Below, one piece after another: positions 35,517 to 42,396 of a stretch of 51,309 nt of DNA. The notes under the pieces were generated by a model, which was not told the DNA's origin, did not search any database, and saw nothing but the letters and a program-made list of their open reading frames with translations. Position 1 is the stretch's first letter; each line of letters starts with the position of its first letter. The position numbers were made by a program, and so were the translations under genes. Source of the stretch: a virus; IMG/VR virus record IMGVR_UViG_3300009082_000024, positions 1-51,309 of that record; one strand, 5' to 3'.

Positions 35517-35661
35517 GTTATCTCAGCTTATCGCTGCCATCGAGGGCAAGAAGAAAGAAGTCAACATCGCCCAGATCAAGGAAATACTTTCGTGCGCGCA
35601 GAAGGTTACCAAAGAAAGAGGTTATGATTTTTACGCATGGTTAAGGAAGGTGGGAGAATGA
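35503..35661 (+). CDS. Small helical protein
   Basis: A 52-residue protein from ATG 35503, which has AGGAGGG five bases upstream; an earlier in-frame start would lie well inside the ATPase gene. Helical (VSELSQLIAAIEGKKKEVN). Overlaps the ATPase end by 14 bases and the GroES-like gene by four. Function unknown. Confidence 0.55.
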   Translation: MKVSELSQLIAAIEGKKKEVNIAQIKEILSCAQKVTKERGYDFYAWLRKVGE

Positions 35662-35933
35662 TTACGTTTAAACCGCTTAGTGACTACATTGTTATCGAAC
35701 GCGTTATGGCTAAGACTTCAATAGCCTTGCCAGAGAACAGCGAAGCATGCAGCGATGACATCTTTGAAGTCGTTGCCGTAGGGTCTGGGGATGATGAACA
35801 CCCTATCACTGTTAATATCGGTGACAAGGTGTGCTTGACTGGATATATTAACACTTACGCTTATAAGGGCGTAAAGGTCATCCTAGGGCGTTCAAGAGAC
35901 GTCATAGCGATAGTCCAGGACACCCCGTTTTGA
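35658..35933 (+). CDS. GroES-like co-chaperonin
   Basis: A 91-residue protein that follows the GroES pattern end to end: FKPLSDYIVIERV at the start, LPENSE, then FEVVAVGSG, NIGDKVCL and VKVILGRSRDVIAIV. The central mobile loop that binds GroEL is short. Phage co-chaperonins such as T4 gp31 replace GroES so that the host GroEL can fold the capsid protein. No GroEL gene is present. It lies in the replication region, not beside the capsid gene, so it would be made early. Confidence 0.75.
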   Translation: MITFKPLSDYIVIERVMAKTSIALPENSEACSDDIFEVVAVGSGDDEHPITVNIGDKVCLTGYINTYAYKGVKVILGRSRDVIAIVQDTPF

Positions 35934-35973
35934 TGGGTTTTAGGGGGGTATTTAAAGCGTTTAAGGATTGGGG

Positions 35974-35998
35974 AAGGGTTAGACATGGGTCTACCCTT
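35974..35998 (+). terminator. Hairpin in the gap after the GroES-like gene
   Basis: AAGGGTTAGAC (35974-35984) pairs with GTCTACCCTT (35989-35998) with one bulged T, loop ATGG. It lies 40 bases after the stop, followed by TTTC only, so termination would be weak. The remaining 50 bases lead to GAGGAGG and the next gene. Confidence 0.45.
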
Positions 35999-36052
35999 TC
36001 TGATTGTCCAGACAGCGTGTACGAACGCTCTGGAGCGAATAGAGGAGGTGTT

Positions 36053-36316
36053 ATGAACCCAAGGTACAAGGTAGGAGATTGGCTTCAATTGGAAGGTGCT
36101 GGTGAATGTCTAAAACTCAAAGTTTTAGGGGTTCTCACCGACACCTGTTCTGGTGGCACACAGATACATTACCTTTGTAGGCCATATGTTAAAGAGCAAT
36201 ATGGTTCTAAAGGTTGGTATCCCGCGCGTACTACTGCTACAGAACCTAACGCTTTGCAGCGTTTTAATGAGATAGAGGTTATACCTTTCGAAGAAAAGGA
36301 GGATAAATGCGTATAG
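36053..36316 (+). CDS. Small beta-rich protein
   Basis: An 87-residue protein from ATG 36053 (GAGGAGG upstream; a longer frame from 35930 would run through the hairpin). It begins MNPRYKVGDWLQLEGAGECL, an SH3-like opening, and ends acidic. Some similar small phage proteins are KOW/SH3-like, but there is no firm family match. Overlaps the next gene by 10 bases. Confidence 0.5.
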   Translation: MNPRYKVGDWLQLEGAGECLKLKVLGVLTDTCSGGTQIHYLCRPYVKEQYGSKGWYPARTTATEPNALQRFNEIEVIPFEEKEDKCV

Positions 36317-36756
36317 ACTGGGAAAAAGAAGGTGACGTTGAGTATCGTGTTTACCCAGAGGGTACTTATAGGATCAAGATTACTGGGTATGAAGAGACCA
36401 CGGCCAGCACAGGCACTAAGCAAATACGCTGGAGAGGTGTAGTGATCGCTCCGCAAGATCATGTCAACGGGCCTGTAACTACACATACGGCTCTTACCGA
36501 GAAGAGTTTATGGAGATTGGCGCGCTTAGTAAAGGCTTGCGGTATATCATTGAAAGAAGCAGGGTCTATGGAAGTTGGTTCTCCTGCGTTCTTTAGGGTA
36601 TTAGACGCATGCAAAGGCAGGACTACCTATTGGCAAATGAGCAAAGGCGTTGACAACAAGGGCAGAGAACGTAATGAAATAGATGACTTTGTCGTTGACG
36701 ACGAGTGTGAGGGAACCATCAGCAACGATGATGATGCTCCATCGTTTGTAAAGTAA
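36307..36756 (+). CDS. DUF669-like phage protein, putative ssDNA-binding
   Basis: A 149-residue protein with the layout of the phage DUF669 group: VYPEGTYRIKITGYEETTAS near residues 15-34, TKQIRWRGVV, a helical stretch (LWRLARLVKACGI), and an acidic C-terminal tail (VDDECEGTISNDDD). The acidic tail and neighbourhood (nuclease, Sak4-like ATPase, helicase) suggest single-strand binding, as in SSB. Ribosome site GGAGG. Confidence 0.65.
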   Translation: MRIDWEKEGDVEYRVYPEGTYRIKITGYEETTASTGTKQIRWRGVVIAPQDHVNGPVTTHTALTEKSLWRLARLVKACGISLKEAGSMEVGSPAFFRVLDACKGRTTYWQMSKGVDNKGRERNEIDDFVVDDECEGTISNDDDAPSFVK

Positions 36757-36762
36757 TTGTGT

Positions 36763-36847
36763 CTCACCGAGAGTGGCGTGGTAGCCTGACTGGATGTATC
36801 TGGTTTAACTTATATGTAAGGTTGCAGACCAACTGCCTCTCGGTGGG
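36763..36847 (+). ncRNA. Cloverleaf-like structured RNA candidate
   Basis: A closing stem of 11 pairs (36763-36773 with 36837-36847, core CACCGAGAG/CTCTCGGTG) encloses three hairpins: GGC-GTGGTA-GCC (36775-36786), AACTT-ATATGT-AAGGTT (36807-36823, one bulge) and GCAG-ACCAA-CTGC (36824-36836). The four-way arrangement and the GTGGTA loop recall a tRNA, but there is no T-loop consensus, no CCA and the closing stem is too long. It lies in a 151-base gap before the replisome organiser. Could be a leader switch, processed RNA or origin element; either strand may be the product. Confidence 0.5.
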
Positions 36848-36854
36848 CCCACAT

Positions 36855-36887
36855 ATATCACATGTGTATCACATACGTATCAATGAT
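36855..36887. repeat. Three contiguous 11-bp iterons
   Basis: ATATCACATGT, GTATCACATAC and GTATCAATGAT lie end to end, one per helical turn, 21 bases before the replisome organiser gene. The middle copy is also an imperfect dyad (GTAT-cac-ATAC). Spacing of exactly 11 is typical of initiator or repressor binding sites. Confidence 0.6.
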
Positions 36888-36907
36888 ATACAAAATAAAG
36901 GCTGAGT

Positions 36908-37582
36908 ATGGATTGGATTAAAGTAAAAATAAAGCACATCGAATATCAATTCTCTTCCGCTCCTGCTGAAGTTTTTAAAACATGGATATTAGTCATGTCC
37001 TATGTTGCTGCTACAGAGTGTAAGCCATTACGTAATGCATTACGTAAACGTTACGGTAATGAAAACGTAAACAATCTTGATAAGTGGTGTGCTGAATGTG
37101 GTGTAAAACTCGATCTGATTATCGACAAAGTGTTGGAAGATGTTGAGTATCTTAACAGACGTAAGTCACACTACCGCAAGTACATGAGTAATTACAGGCG
37201 TAATGCCTTACGTAAGCCTTACGTAAGGTCTAACGTAAAGGGTAAGATAAGAGAAGATAAGATAAGAAATAATAATATATATATAAGCCATAAAAATGAC
37301 GTAAATGCAGCATCATCTGCACAAAAAGATGAGAACATTACTCAAGTAGCAACTCTCTCCTTAAAAAACTCTTTCCTAGACAGCAAAAAGAAAATCTACC
37401 CCATGCTCGATGTTGAGGGTGAAATACGCAAGTGTGTCGACTGGCACACCAATAAGGGACGTAAGATCAAAGATTGGGAGAGGGCAATCACGAACTGGCT
37501 TAGCATAGCTTACGACAGGAAAGGAGTGGTAGGTGCGAAGGAAGTTGATGATACCCCTGGTTATTTAAAGAGGGTGCTATGA
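36908..37582 (+). CDS. Replisome organiser-like replication protein
   Basis: A 224-residue protein with a helical N-terminal domain (WILVMSYVAATE, then CGVKLDLIIDKVLED), a basic linker rich in RNALRK-like runs and Lys/Asn, and a C-terminal helix typical of phage initiators (KIKDWERAITNWLSIAYDRK). Such proteins bind origin repeats and load helicase. Its own middle is built on repeated TTACGTAA palindromes, as in lambda O-type origins. A DnaB-family helicase gene lies 1 kb downstream. Confidence 0.65.
   Translation: MDWIKVKIKHIEYQFSSAPAEVFKTWILVMSYVAATECKPLRNALRKRYGNENVNNLDKWCAECGVKLDLIIDKVLEDVEYLNRRKSHYRKYMSNYRRNALRKPYVRSNVKGKIREDKIRNNNIYISHKNDVNAASSAQKDENITQVATLSLKNSFLDSKKKIYPMLDVEGEIRKCVDWHTNKGRKIKDWERAITNWLSIAYDRKGVVGAKEVDDTPGYLKRVL
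37028..37238. repeat. TTACGTAA palindrome clusters, candidate replication origin
   Basis: Perfect TTACGTAA octamers at 37028-37035, 37040-37047, 37208-37215 and 37219-37226, with near copies TTACGGTAA (37051) and TAACGTAA (37231). Pairs are spaced 12 and 11 bases. All are inside the replisome organiser gene and encode its repeated R-x-A-L-R-K segments. The cluster and gene identity point to an internal origin. Confidence 0.6.
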
Positions 37583-37779
37583 GAACAAGAAGATGTAAGT
37601 TTTGCGGTAGTATACTTTCACAACATAATAAAACCTCATATTGTTTTATTCACGCTTACAAGGAGGAAGAGGAAGATGACAAAGTTAGAAATACTAACCG
37701 TCATAATATTTATAGCGGTAATCGGAAAATCGATATGGTTATTGACTCGGGATTACCAGAAACAACGCAGGGTTTATAA
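37579..37779 (+). CDS. Small zinc-finger protein
   Basis: A 66-residue protein starting with CKFC (residues 6-9) and then CFIH (22-25), a CxxC-CxxH knuckle of the type common in small phage transcription-factor-like proteins, followed by an acidic run. Start overlaps the previous stop (ATGA). The last 34 codons overlap the RlpA-like gene in another frame. The zinc knuckle is credible; the tail may be a passive overlap. Confidence 0.5.
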   Translation: MRTRRCKFCGSILSQHNKTSYCFIHAYKEEEEDDKVRNTNRHNIYSGNRKIDMVIDSGLPETTQGL

Positions 37780-38053
37780 AGCATCTTGGTATTATAAGGC
37801 AGGCACATGCGCTGACGGGTCTAAGTTCACCAATGATTTTACTTGTGCCACATGGTTATTTCCTCTGGGTACACATCTTATGATTACTAACATCGGTAAT
37901 AAGAAAGTTGTTTTTGTTAAAGTCACTGACAGGACAGCTCGTAAGTATTCGACAAGGATAGACCTTTCTAAGAAAGCTTTTAGTAGGATAGGGTCTCTCA
38001 AGAAGGGAGTGATATTTGTTAATGCAAAAGTTTATAAGTTTGGAAATCTATGA
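37676..38053 (+). CDS. Membrane-anchored RlpA-like double-psi barrel protein, candidate endolysin
   Basis: A 125-residue protein: membrane helix (residues 4-24), then a full RlpA-like domain: ASWYYKAGTCADGSKF, FPLGTHLMITN, VKVTDRT with the conserved Asp, and RIDLSKKAFSRIG. RlpA enzymes are lytic transglycosylases acting on peptidoglycan. No other muralytic gene is visible in the window, so this may be the endolysin, exported by its signal-anchor. The ribosome site GAGGAAGAGGAAG precedes ATG 37676. A wall-remodelling role early in infection is the alternative, given the early-gene location. Confidence 0.7.
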   Translation: MTKLEILTVIIFIAVIGKSIWLLTRDYQKQRRVYKASWYYKAGTCADGSKFTNDFTCATWLFPLGTHLMITNIGNKKVVFVKVTDRTARKYSTRIDLSKKAFSRIGSLKKGVIFVNAKVYKFGNL

Positions 38054-38063
38054 GGAGGTAGAG

Positions 38064-38300
38064 ATGGATGATGTAGAAGCAGTTTTTAAAGACGATTTAG
38101 GAAACGAGGTAGCTAGGAAGCTAGATCTTTCTTTAGTGGGGAGGCTGTTTTGTAATTTGGAAACAGCTAGGGAGTTATTAGGGCATAAGACTATAAAATC
38201 AGCTTTAAGATATGTTCATGGAGAAATAACCCAGCTGCCAGAATACAAGTTCATAGAGGGGATAGTAATGAGGGAGGGCGGACAGTGGAAAAAGACATAA
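38064..38300 (+). CDS. Small protein with integrase-box-like helix
   Basis: A 78-residue protein from ATG 38064 (GAGGAGG upstream). Residues about 31-50 read TARELLGHKTIKSALRYVHG, strikingly like the LGHxxxxxTxxYxH box of tyrosine recombinases, but there is no room for the rest of the catalytic domain and the first Arg box is missing. It may be an independent DNA-binding fold or a recombinase relic. Function unknown. Confidence 0.5.
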   Translation: MDDVEAVFKDDLGNEVARKLDLSLVGRLFCNLETARELLGHKTIKSALRYVHGEITQLPEYKFIEGIVMREGGQWKKT

Positions 38301-38587
38301 AAGAAGATTGGATTAAAGAGTTAGACGAATGCCTTAAAGACTTCTCTGATTACGTTGATAAAGAATTGCGCGCGGCCATGCGTCAGGAAGAATTAAGAGA
38401 CCTCGAAGATGAGTTGCGTTGTCTTGAGAATGACATTGAACACTTTGAACAGTCGCGTGTACAGAATCTCTTTACTGACTTAAACGATACTTATACTATG
38501 CTTCTCAAACAACTAAGAAAGGAAACACATGAAATCAGAAAGACTCTCGCGAGTGAGGAAGTTAAGCGACTGGGCAAAGAATCTTGA
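38285..38587 (+). CDS. Coiled-coil protein upstream of helicase
   Basis: A 100-residue, acidic, fully helical protein (LRDLEDELRCLENDIEHFEQ). Starts with GTG 38285 after GGAGGGCGG. It overlaps the upstream gene by 16 bases and the helicase gene by 59. Position suggests a helicase partner such as a loader, but this is only context. Confidence 0.55.
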   Translation: MEKDIKEDWIKELDECLKDFSDYVDKELRAAMRQEELRDLEDELRCLENDIEHFEQSRVQNLFTDLNDTYTMLLKQLRKETHEIRKTLASEEVKRLGKES

Positions 38588-39506
38588 AGATGAGTTCTGG
38601 AAAAGAGGGGAGGCTCCAGAGCTTGGGTTCATCTCGCTGCCAGCGTTGACGAAGAAGCTGTGGGGACTGCGCAAGAAAGCGTTGACCATTGTAGGTGCGA
38701 GGACTTCTCAGGGTAAGAGTACTTTTGCATTGCAGTTGGCATATGACATAGCTTCTCAGGGTAAGTTCGTGTGGTTCTTATCGTTGGAGATGGATGTAGA
38801 GAGCCTTTTAGAGAGATTGTTTTGTCATGTGGAACGCATAGATAACTTTACTGTGTTGTCTGGGCAGTTCAGCAAAGACGAGAAAATAAGGAATTCGTGG
38901 AGGGTGTTTAAAGATAAGATAGCTTCGTTGAAAATGCTGATAACTTGTGATATAGGCAAGACATGGGGGGAGACCAGCAAGATGCTTGAGATCGTTGGTG
39001 AAAAGAAGCCCGATGTGGTTGTCGTTGATTATATCCAGAATATATCGACACGGCCTGGGGATACCAGAGAATCTATTAACGAATATTTGCGCCAGTTCAG
39101 GAATCTTGCCATCGCCAACGATTTTGCTGGTATCCTGTGTTCACAGATCAACAGAGGCGCTGATAATACCAAAGGCCCTACGCTATCACAGCTGAAGGAG
39201 TCTGGGTTTCTCGAGGAGAGTGCTGATGTAGTCTTGCTGCTGCATTGGGAGGGTCAGACCACCGAGGATAAAGACATTGTCGACAGTAAATACACTGTGA
39301 TAATGGCTAAGAACCGTAACGGAAGGACAGGTATACACCCACTGTTATATACGCCGAAGTTCTATCGCTTCGAGGAGATCCCAGCTAACCGCGGGTTCGT
39401 TCTTCCGACTCCGAGCGTTGGCGATGACGGGTTTATCCAGCAAGTTGTTGAGATGTTCGGGGGTGAAGTTGTAGACCCAGATAGAGATTTACCGAGAGGA
39501 GGCTGA
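38529..39506 (+). CDS. DnaB-family replicative helicase (C-terminal ATPase domain)
   Basis: A 325-residue helicase that keeps the RecA-like motor of DnaB: Walker A GARTSQGKST (56-65), FLSLEM, Walker B DVVVVDYIQN (about 161-170), SQINRGAD and AKNRNGRTG near the C-terminus. The N-terminal collar domain of DnaB is nearly absent, as in short phage helicases. It would unwind DNA at the fork, with host polymerase supplying synthesis, since no phage polymerase gene is present. Confidence 0.9.
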   Translation: MKSERLSRVRKLSDWAKNLEDEFWKRGEAPELGFISLPALTKKLWGLRKKALTIVGARTSQGKSTFALQLAYDIASQGKFVWFLSLEMDVESLLERLFCHVERIDNFTVLSGQFSKDEKIRNSWRVFKDKIASLKMLITCDIGKTWGETSKMLEIVGEKKPDVVVVDYIQNISTRPGDTRESINEYLRQFRNLAIANDFAGILCSQINRGADNTKGPTLSQLKESGFLEESADVVLLLHWEGQTTEDKDIVDSKYTVIMAKNRNGRTGIHPLLYTPKFYRFEEIPANRGFVLPTPSVGDDGFIQQVVEMFGGEVVDPDRDLPRGG

Positions 39507-39508
39507 AA

Positions 39509-39715
39509 ATGCCAAAGTTTACTTGTAGCGGTTGTGGAAAAGAGATTAGTGAGGGTTGTGGAAAAAGGATTAGAGGTCTTATACGATTTTGTAATGAGTG
39601 TTTGTTTGGAAAGCACAAAAGTGAGCCTGTTGAGGATGCTCAAGAGCAAGTTAATAAATTACGTGATGAGTGGGATAATCCATCTGCCAAAAGGCAAGAA
39701 GAAAGAGGAGGTTGA
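39509..39715 (+). CDS. Small zinc-finger protein
   Basis: A 68-residue protein with CSGC (6-9) and a later CNEC (about 30-33), a zinc ribbon, followed by a helical charged tail. GAGGAGG precedes the ATG. Overlaps the next frame's ribosome site region by a few bases. Function unknown; lies between helicase and HNH genes. Confidence 0.55.
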   Translation: MPKFTCSGCGKEISEGCGKRIRGLIRFCNECLFGKHKSEPVEDAQEQVNKLRDEWDNPSAKRQEERGG

Positions 39716-39717
39716 GA

Positions 39718-40455
39718 TTGAGTGATGATGAGAATTATGGTAATCAGTGGACATGGACTTCTACTGCTTCTACTGCGAATGTGGGTTATGCAGTGACTTG
39801 GAACACGGCTAATGTTGAAAGTGAGATGAAAGTGCAAAAGGATTCGAAAGGTGCAATACATCCAGTTCTTTACTTCAAGTATCTTAAGAAGAATTTCACA
39901 TTGATGCAGAATAAGTTTTTGGAAGATAGGCTTAAGAGGTTAGAAAAGATGTCAGAAGAATTTTATAGGACAGGGCAAACTGCGATGGGCGATGAAGCCG
40001 TCCGTAATTTTATTACCTTGTCTAAGGAAGCAGAGATGATGGCCTATGGTATCAAGTATTATGTAACGAAAGAACATGCAGAAAAATATCAATACAGGAT
40101 TAAGAATTCATCGTTGAAGATCACTCCTCTTAAAAACTTTTCAAGGATTATCCCTGACAAAGTTGCGAAGATAGCAAAAGAAATAATAGCGAAACATGTA
40201 TTCGATGGGTTCGTGGTGTTCCATGTAGATGATAGAGGTACATCAGTCAAAGAGACCGAGCATGAAAGACAAGAGAGGAAAAAAGACCCTATTCTTTTTG
40301 GGACTCTTGAGTATTCAGACAAGTATTACTTTATCGCCGACTGGGAAGATGAAGTTGATGACTTGACCTTGGATAAGATGTTAAAGGGTTTATGTATGAA
40401 ACGAAAGGATGTGGATTTGGCTAAGGCGTTTAAAAAAGAAACAAAAGTAGTATAA
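39718..40455 (+). CDS. Unrecognised protein, TTG start
   Basis: A 245-residue protein. TTG 39718 is chosen (AGAGGAGG six bases upstream; TTG 39712 would be too close). The first 30 residues are Trp/Thr-rich (WTWTSTASTANVGYAVTW), followed by a helical domain (LEDRLKRLEKMSEEFYRTG) and an alpha/beta C-terminal part. Its place between helicase and HNH nuclease suggests a replication or recombination role. No family recognised. Confidence 0.6.
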   Translation: MSDDENYGNQWTWTSTASTANVGYAVTWNTANVESEMKVQKDSKGAIHPVLYFKYLKKNFTLMQNKFLEDRLKRLEKMSEEFYRTGQTAMGDEAVRNFITLSKEAEMMAYGIKYYVTKEHAEKYQYRIKNSSLKITPLKNFSRIIPDKVAKIAKEIIAKHVFDGFVVFHVDDRGTSVKETEHERQERKKDPILFGTLEYSDKYYFIADWEDEVDDLTLDKMLKGLCMKRKDVDLAKAFKKETKVV

Positions 40456-40466
40456 TAGGGTGAGCA

Positions 40467-40790
40467 ATGAAGAAACTACCCTATACCCCTAATAGTAAGA
40501 TTCGTTCTGCGCTACGCAGGTTATTTCTGCGTTCAAGGGAACGCAGCACTGCTCTCAAGCGTGACAAGTACACCTGTCGTTGCTGCGGGGCTAAACAAAG
40601 CAGAGCTAAAGGCAAGGAGGTTTATGTAGAGATACACCATAAAGAGGGCGTCCTTAATTGGGATAAACTTTTTAAGGCGATAAGAGAATATCTTTTATGC
40701 GACCCTTTGTTCTTAGAAACCTTATGTGACAAGTGCCATAAGGAAGGAGGTTCTGATGTGGAAAAAGAAAAAAGCTCCCGAGATTACTGA
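40467..40790 (+). CDS. HNH endonuclease
   Basis: A 107-residue protein with a complete HNH site: CRCC (37-40), EIHHKEGVLNWD (56-67) carrying the catalytic His and the Asn, and CDKCHKE (87-93). A basic N-terminus may contact DNA. It is not beside terminase, so it may be a free-standing nicking enzyme, a Holliday/branch nuclease or a homing-type nuclease. Confidence 0.8.
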   Translation: MKKLPYTPNSKIRSALRRLFLRSRERSTALKRDKYTCRCCGAKQSRAKGKEVYVEIHHKEGVLNWDKLFKAIREYLLCDPLFLETLCDKCHKEGGSDVEKEKSSRDY

Positions 40791-41361
40791 CAAACGTGCT
40801 CTCGAAGATTTTCTGGGTCTTGCTGGTAGTGCTGGTTCTTATGTGGCGAACACAGCTACTTATGTAAACGGCACAGATGTCGAAAAGCTTTGGGAACAAG
40901 ACCCTCGCACTGCTGTTAAGCAAGAGATTATCAACGCTATGCAACAACAGAAGCAAAAGTTGGCGAACCAGTACCAAGATCAACTACAGCAATTGGCGAA
41001 TCCAATATATCAATGGGGTTCACCACTCCCGCCGCCACCGCCACAAATAGCTACTCCAGACCCTAATAAATGGTTACAATATGATCCTAATTCTGTAGCA
41101 GTAACTTCATGGGATGATGCAGTATCTACAGTATCTACAGTGAATGCGAAAGATGAACAATCAAGAAAGATAGGCTTGTTGAATCTGATCTTGAACGTTG
41201 GCGTTGATTCGGCCATCAGGATCTGCAAGAAATTTAAAATAGCTGTTGATGTAGCGTTGATGAAGCAGATGGATGAGGAACTCCACCGTAAAGAACCTGA
41301 GCCAACTCAAGAGGATTTGAATAAAGTGATAGCTGAGGTAGCTAAGGAGGTTAAGATTTAG
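40756..41361 (+). CDS. Protein with scaffold-like motif
   Basis: A 201-residue protein from ATG 40756 (AAGGAGG upstream). Residues 41-62 (EKLWEQDPRTAVKQEI) closely match the scaffold protein (residues 112-133). The middle is Pro-rich (PPPPPQ) and the C-terminal half helical and charged. Overlaps the HNH gene by 35 bases. Function unknown; the shared segment hints at a common protein-binding helix. Confidence 0.55.
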   Translation: MWKKKKAPEITDKRALEDFLGLAGSAGSYVANTATYVNGTDVEKLWEQDPRTAVKQEIINAMQQQKQKLANQYQDQLQQLANPIYQWGSPLPPPPPQIATPDPNKWLQYDPNSVAVTSWDDAVSTVSTVNAKDEQSRKIGLLNLILNVGVDSAIRICKKFKIAVDVALMKQMDEELHRKEPEPTQEDLNKVIAEVAKEVKI

Positions 41362-41631
41362 ATGTTTGTTAAGGTGAAAAAGTTATTCAACGGTTATGCA
41401 AGCATCAGAAGCCCTATCATTGAAAAGTGTTTGGCCAACGGTGAGCCTCTTAACATCTCGTATGCTGGGCAGCTGATGACAGTGAAACTTTCACGTGACA
41501 AGCTGTTCTCGATTAATCCTCAAAGTTTTAAAAGCAGGTATGACGGTTCTGAATACAAGTTGTACGATTTTAAATTCGTTGCTAACCCAAAGTCAGAACA
41601 ATTGGTGTTTGATTTTAAAAAAGGAGCATAG
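41362..41631 (+). CDS. Small unrecognised protein
   Basis: An 89-residue mixed alpha/beta protein (MFVKVKKLFNGYASIRSPII, then LMTVKLSRDKLFSINPQSF). AAGGAGG lies upstream, with the ATG directly after the preceding stop. Function unknown. Confidence 0.5.
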   Translation: MFVKVKKLFNGYASIRSPIIEKCLANGEPLNISYAGQLMTVKLSRDKLFSINPQSFKSRYDGSEYKLYDFKFVANPKSEQLVFDFKKGA

Positions 41632-41633
41632 GT

Positions 41634-42125
41634 ATGATGGTTATTGTCTGGACGATTTTGTTTACGTTGCTCAATGCTTTCCTGTATCGTATTGGCGGTC
41701 TTTCCAAAGAAGATGCAAAGAAGAAATTCCCGTGGTATCCTCAAGCATTAGTCAACACAAAGGCCCGCGACATAGGCATAGCGTTGACAACGATAGCTTG
41801 GTTGCTGTTGTGCCATCCCGTGATGCCGTGGTTTATATATCTAATAACTTTCGGGGTTACATTCGCAGCGTTGACAACGTACTGGGATTCTCTCTTCGGC
41901 GAGGACAACTTCTTTTTTCATGGTCTTGTCATCGGTTTGGCTAAACTTGGTTGCGTGATAATAACTGGTCATTGGATAGGTTTTATTGTCCACACTTTGG
42001 TTTTAGCGGTGGGCATGTGGCTTGTTTCAGTGATGATTGTGGACTGGGCTGAAGATGCTGACTTTGAGGAGTGTGGCAGAGGAGCTATGACGGCGTTAGC
42101 AATGCCTCTCATGCTGATTGGATAG
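41634..42125 (+). CDS. Multi-span membrane protein
   Basis: A 163-residue protein with about five hydrophobic segments (near residues 3-17, 48-64, 66-82, 98-112, 116-134) separated by short charged loops. AAGGAGC ribosome site. Last gene of the rightward replication operon, ending 17 bases inside the convergent minus-strand gene. Holin or superinfection-exclusion roles are possible; no family recognised. Confidence 0.6.
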   Translation: MMVIVWTILFTLLNAFLYRIGGLSKEDAKKKFPWYPQALVNTKARDIGIALTTIAWLLLCHPVMPWFIYLITFGVTFAALTTYWDSLFGEDNFFFHGLVIGLAKLGCVIITGHWIGFIVHTLVLAVGMWLVSVMIVDWAEDADFEECGRGAMTALAMPLMLIG

Positions 42126-42393
42126 ACTTTACTACTTCTTCTATGACGGTGACTATATCATCTTTTTTGCTCTTGAGGAAATCAGTAAGATGCCAGCAAG
42201 TTTTTCTTCTTTTCCATTGCCAGCAATCACAATAATAAGTACCGTCTTTAGCTTGGATTATGTGATACTCAGCTTCATGAGTTTTGCTTTTATAAGTTCT
42301 GATGATGATACTTGCTTCGAATGTTTCAGACCAGTACCTTAGAGTATCTTCCCAGAACTTATCTTTTCGCAAGTTCTTTTTTCTTGTCCTCAT
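42109..42393 (-). CDS. SWIM-type zinc-finger protein
   Basis: A 94-residue protein with CDCWQWKRRKTCWH (near residues 55-68), a CxC-x(n)-CxH SWIM zinc finger, preceded by a strand AEYHIIQAKDGTYY. SWIM domains bind DNA or proteins. Last gene of the minus-strand operon; its end overlaps the convergent plus-strand membrane gene by 17 bases. No terminator seen between them, so antisense read-through is likely. Confidence 0.6.
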   Translation of the reverse strand: MRTRKKNLRKDKFWEDTLRYWSETFEASIIIRTYKSKTHEAEYHIIQAKDGTYYCDCWQWKRRKTCWHLTDFLKSKKDDIVTVIEEVVKSIQSA

Positions 42394-42396
42394 TGT

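Noticed and set aside
35930-36052. N-terminal extension of the 36053 gene
   Set aside because: It would be translated through a stable hairpin and lacks a ribosome site; ATG 36053 has GAGGAGG.
36763-36847. True tRNA gene
   Set aside because: Cloverleaf-like pairing exists, but there is no T-loop consensus, no CCA, and the closing stem is 11 pairs. Kept as an unclassified RNA candidate.
38064-38300. Functional tyrosine integrase
   Set aside because: Only one box of the catalytic domain is present in 78 residues; no other Arg box or attachment site seen.
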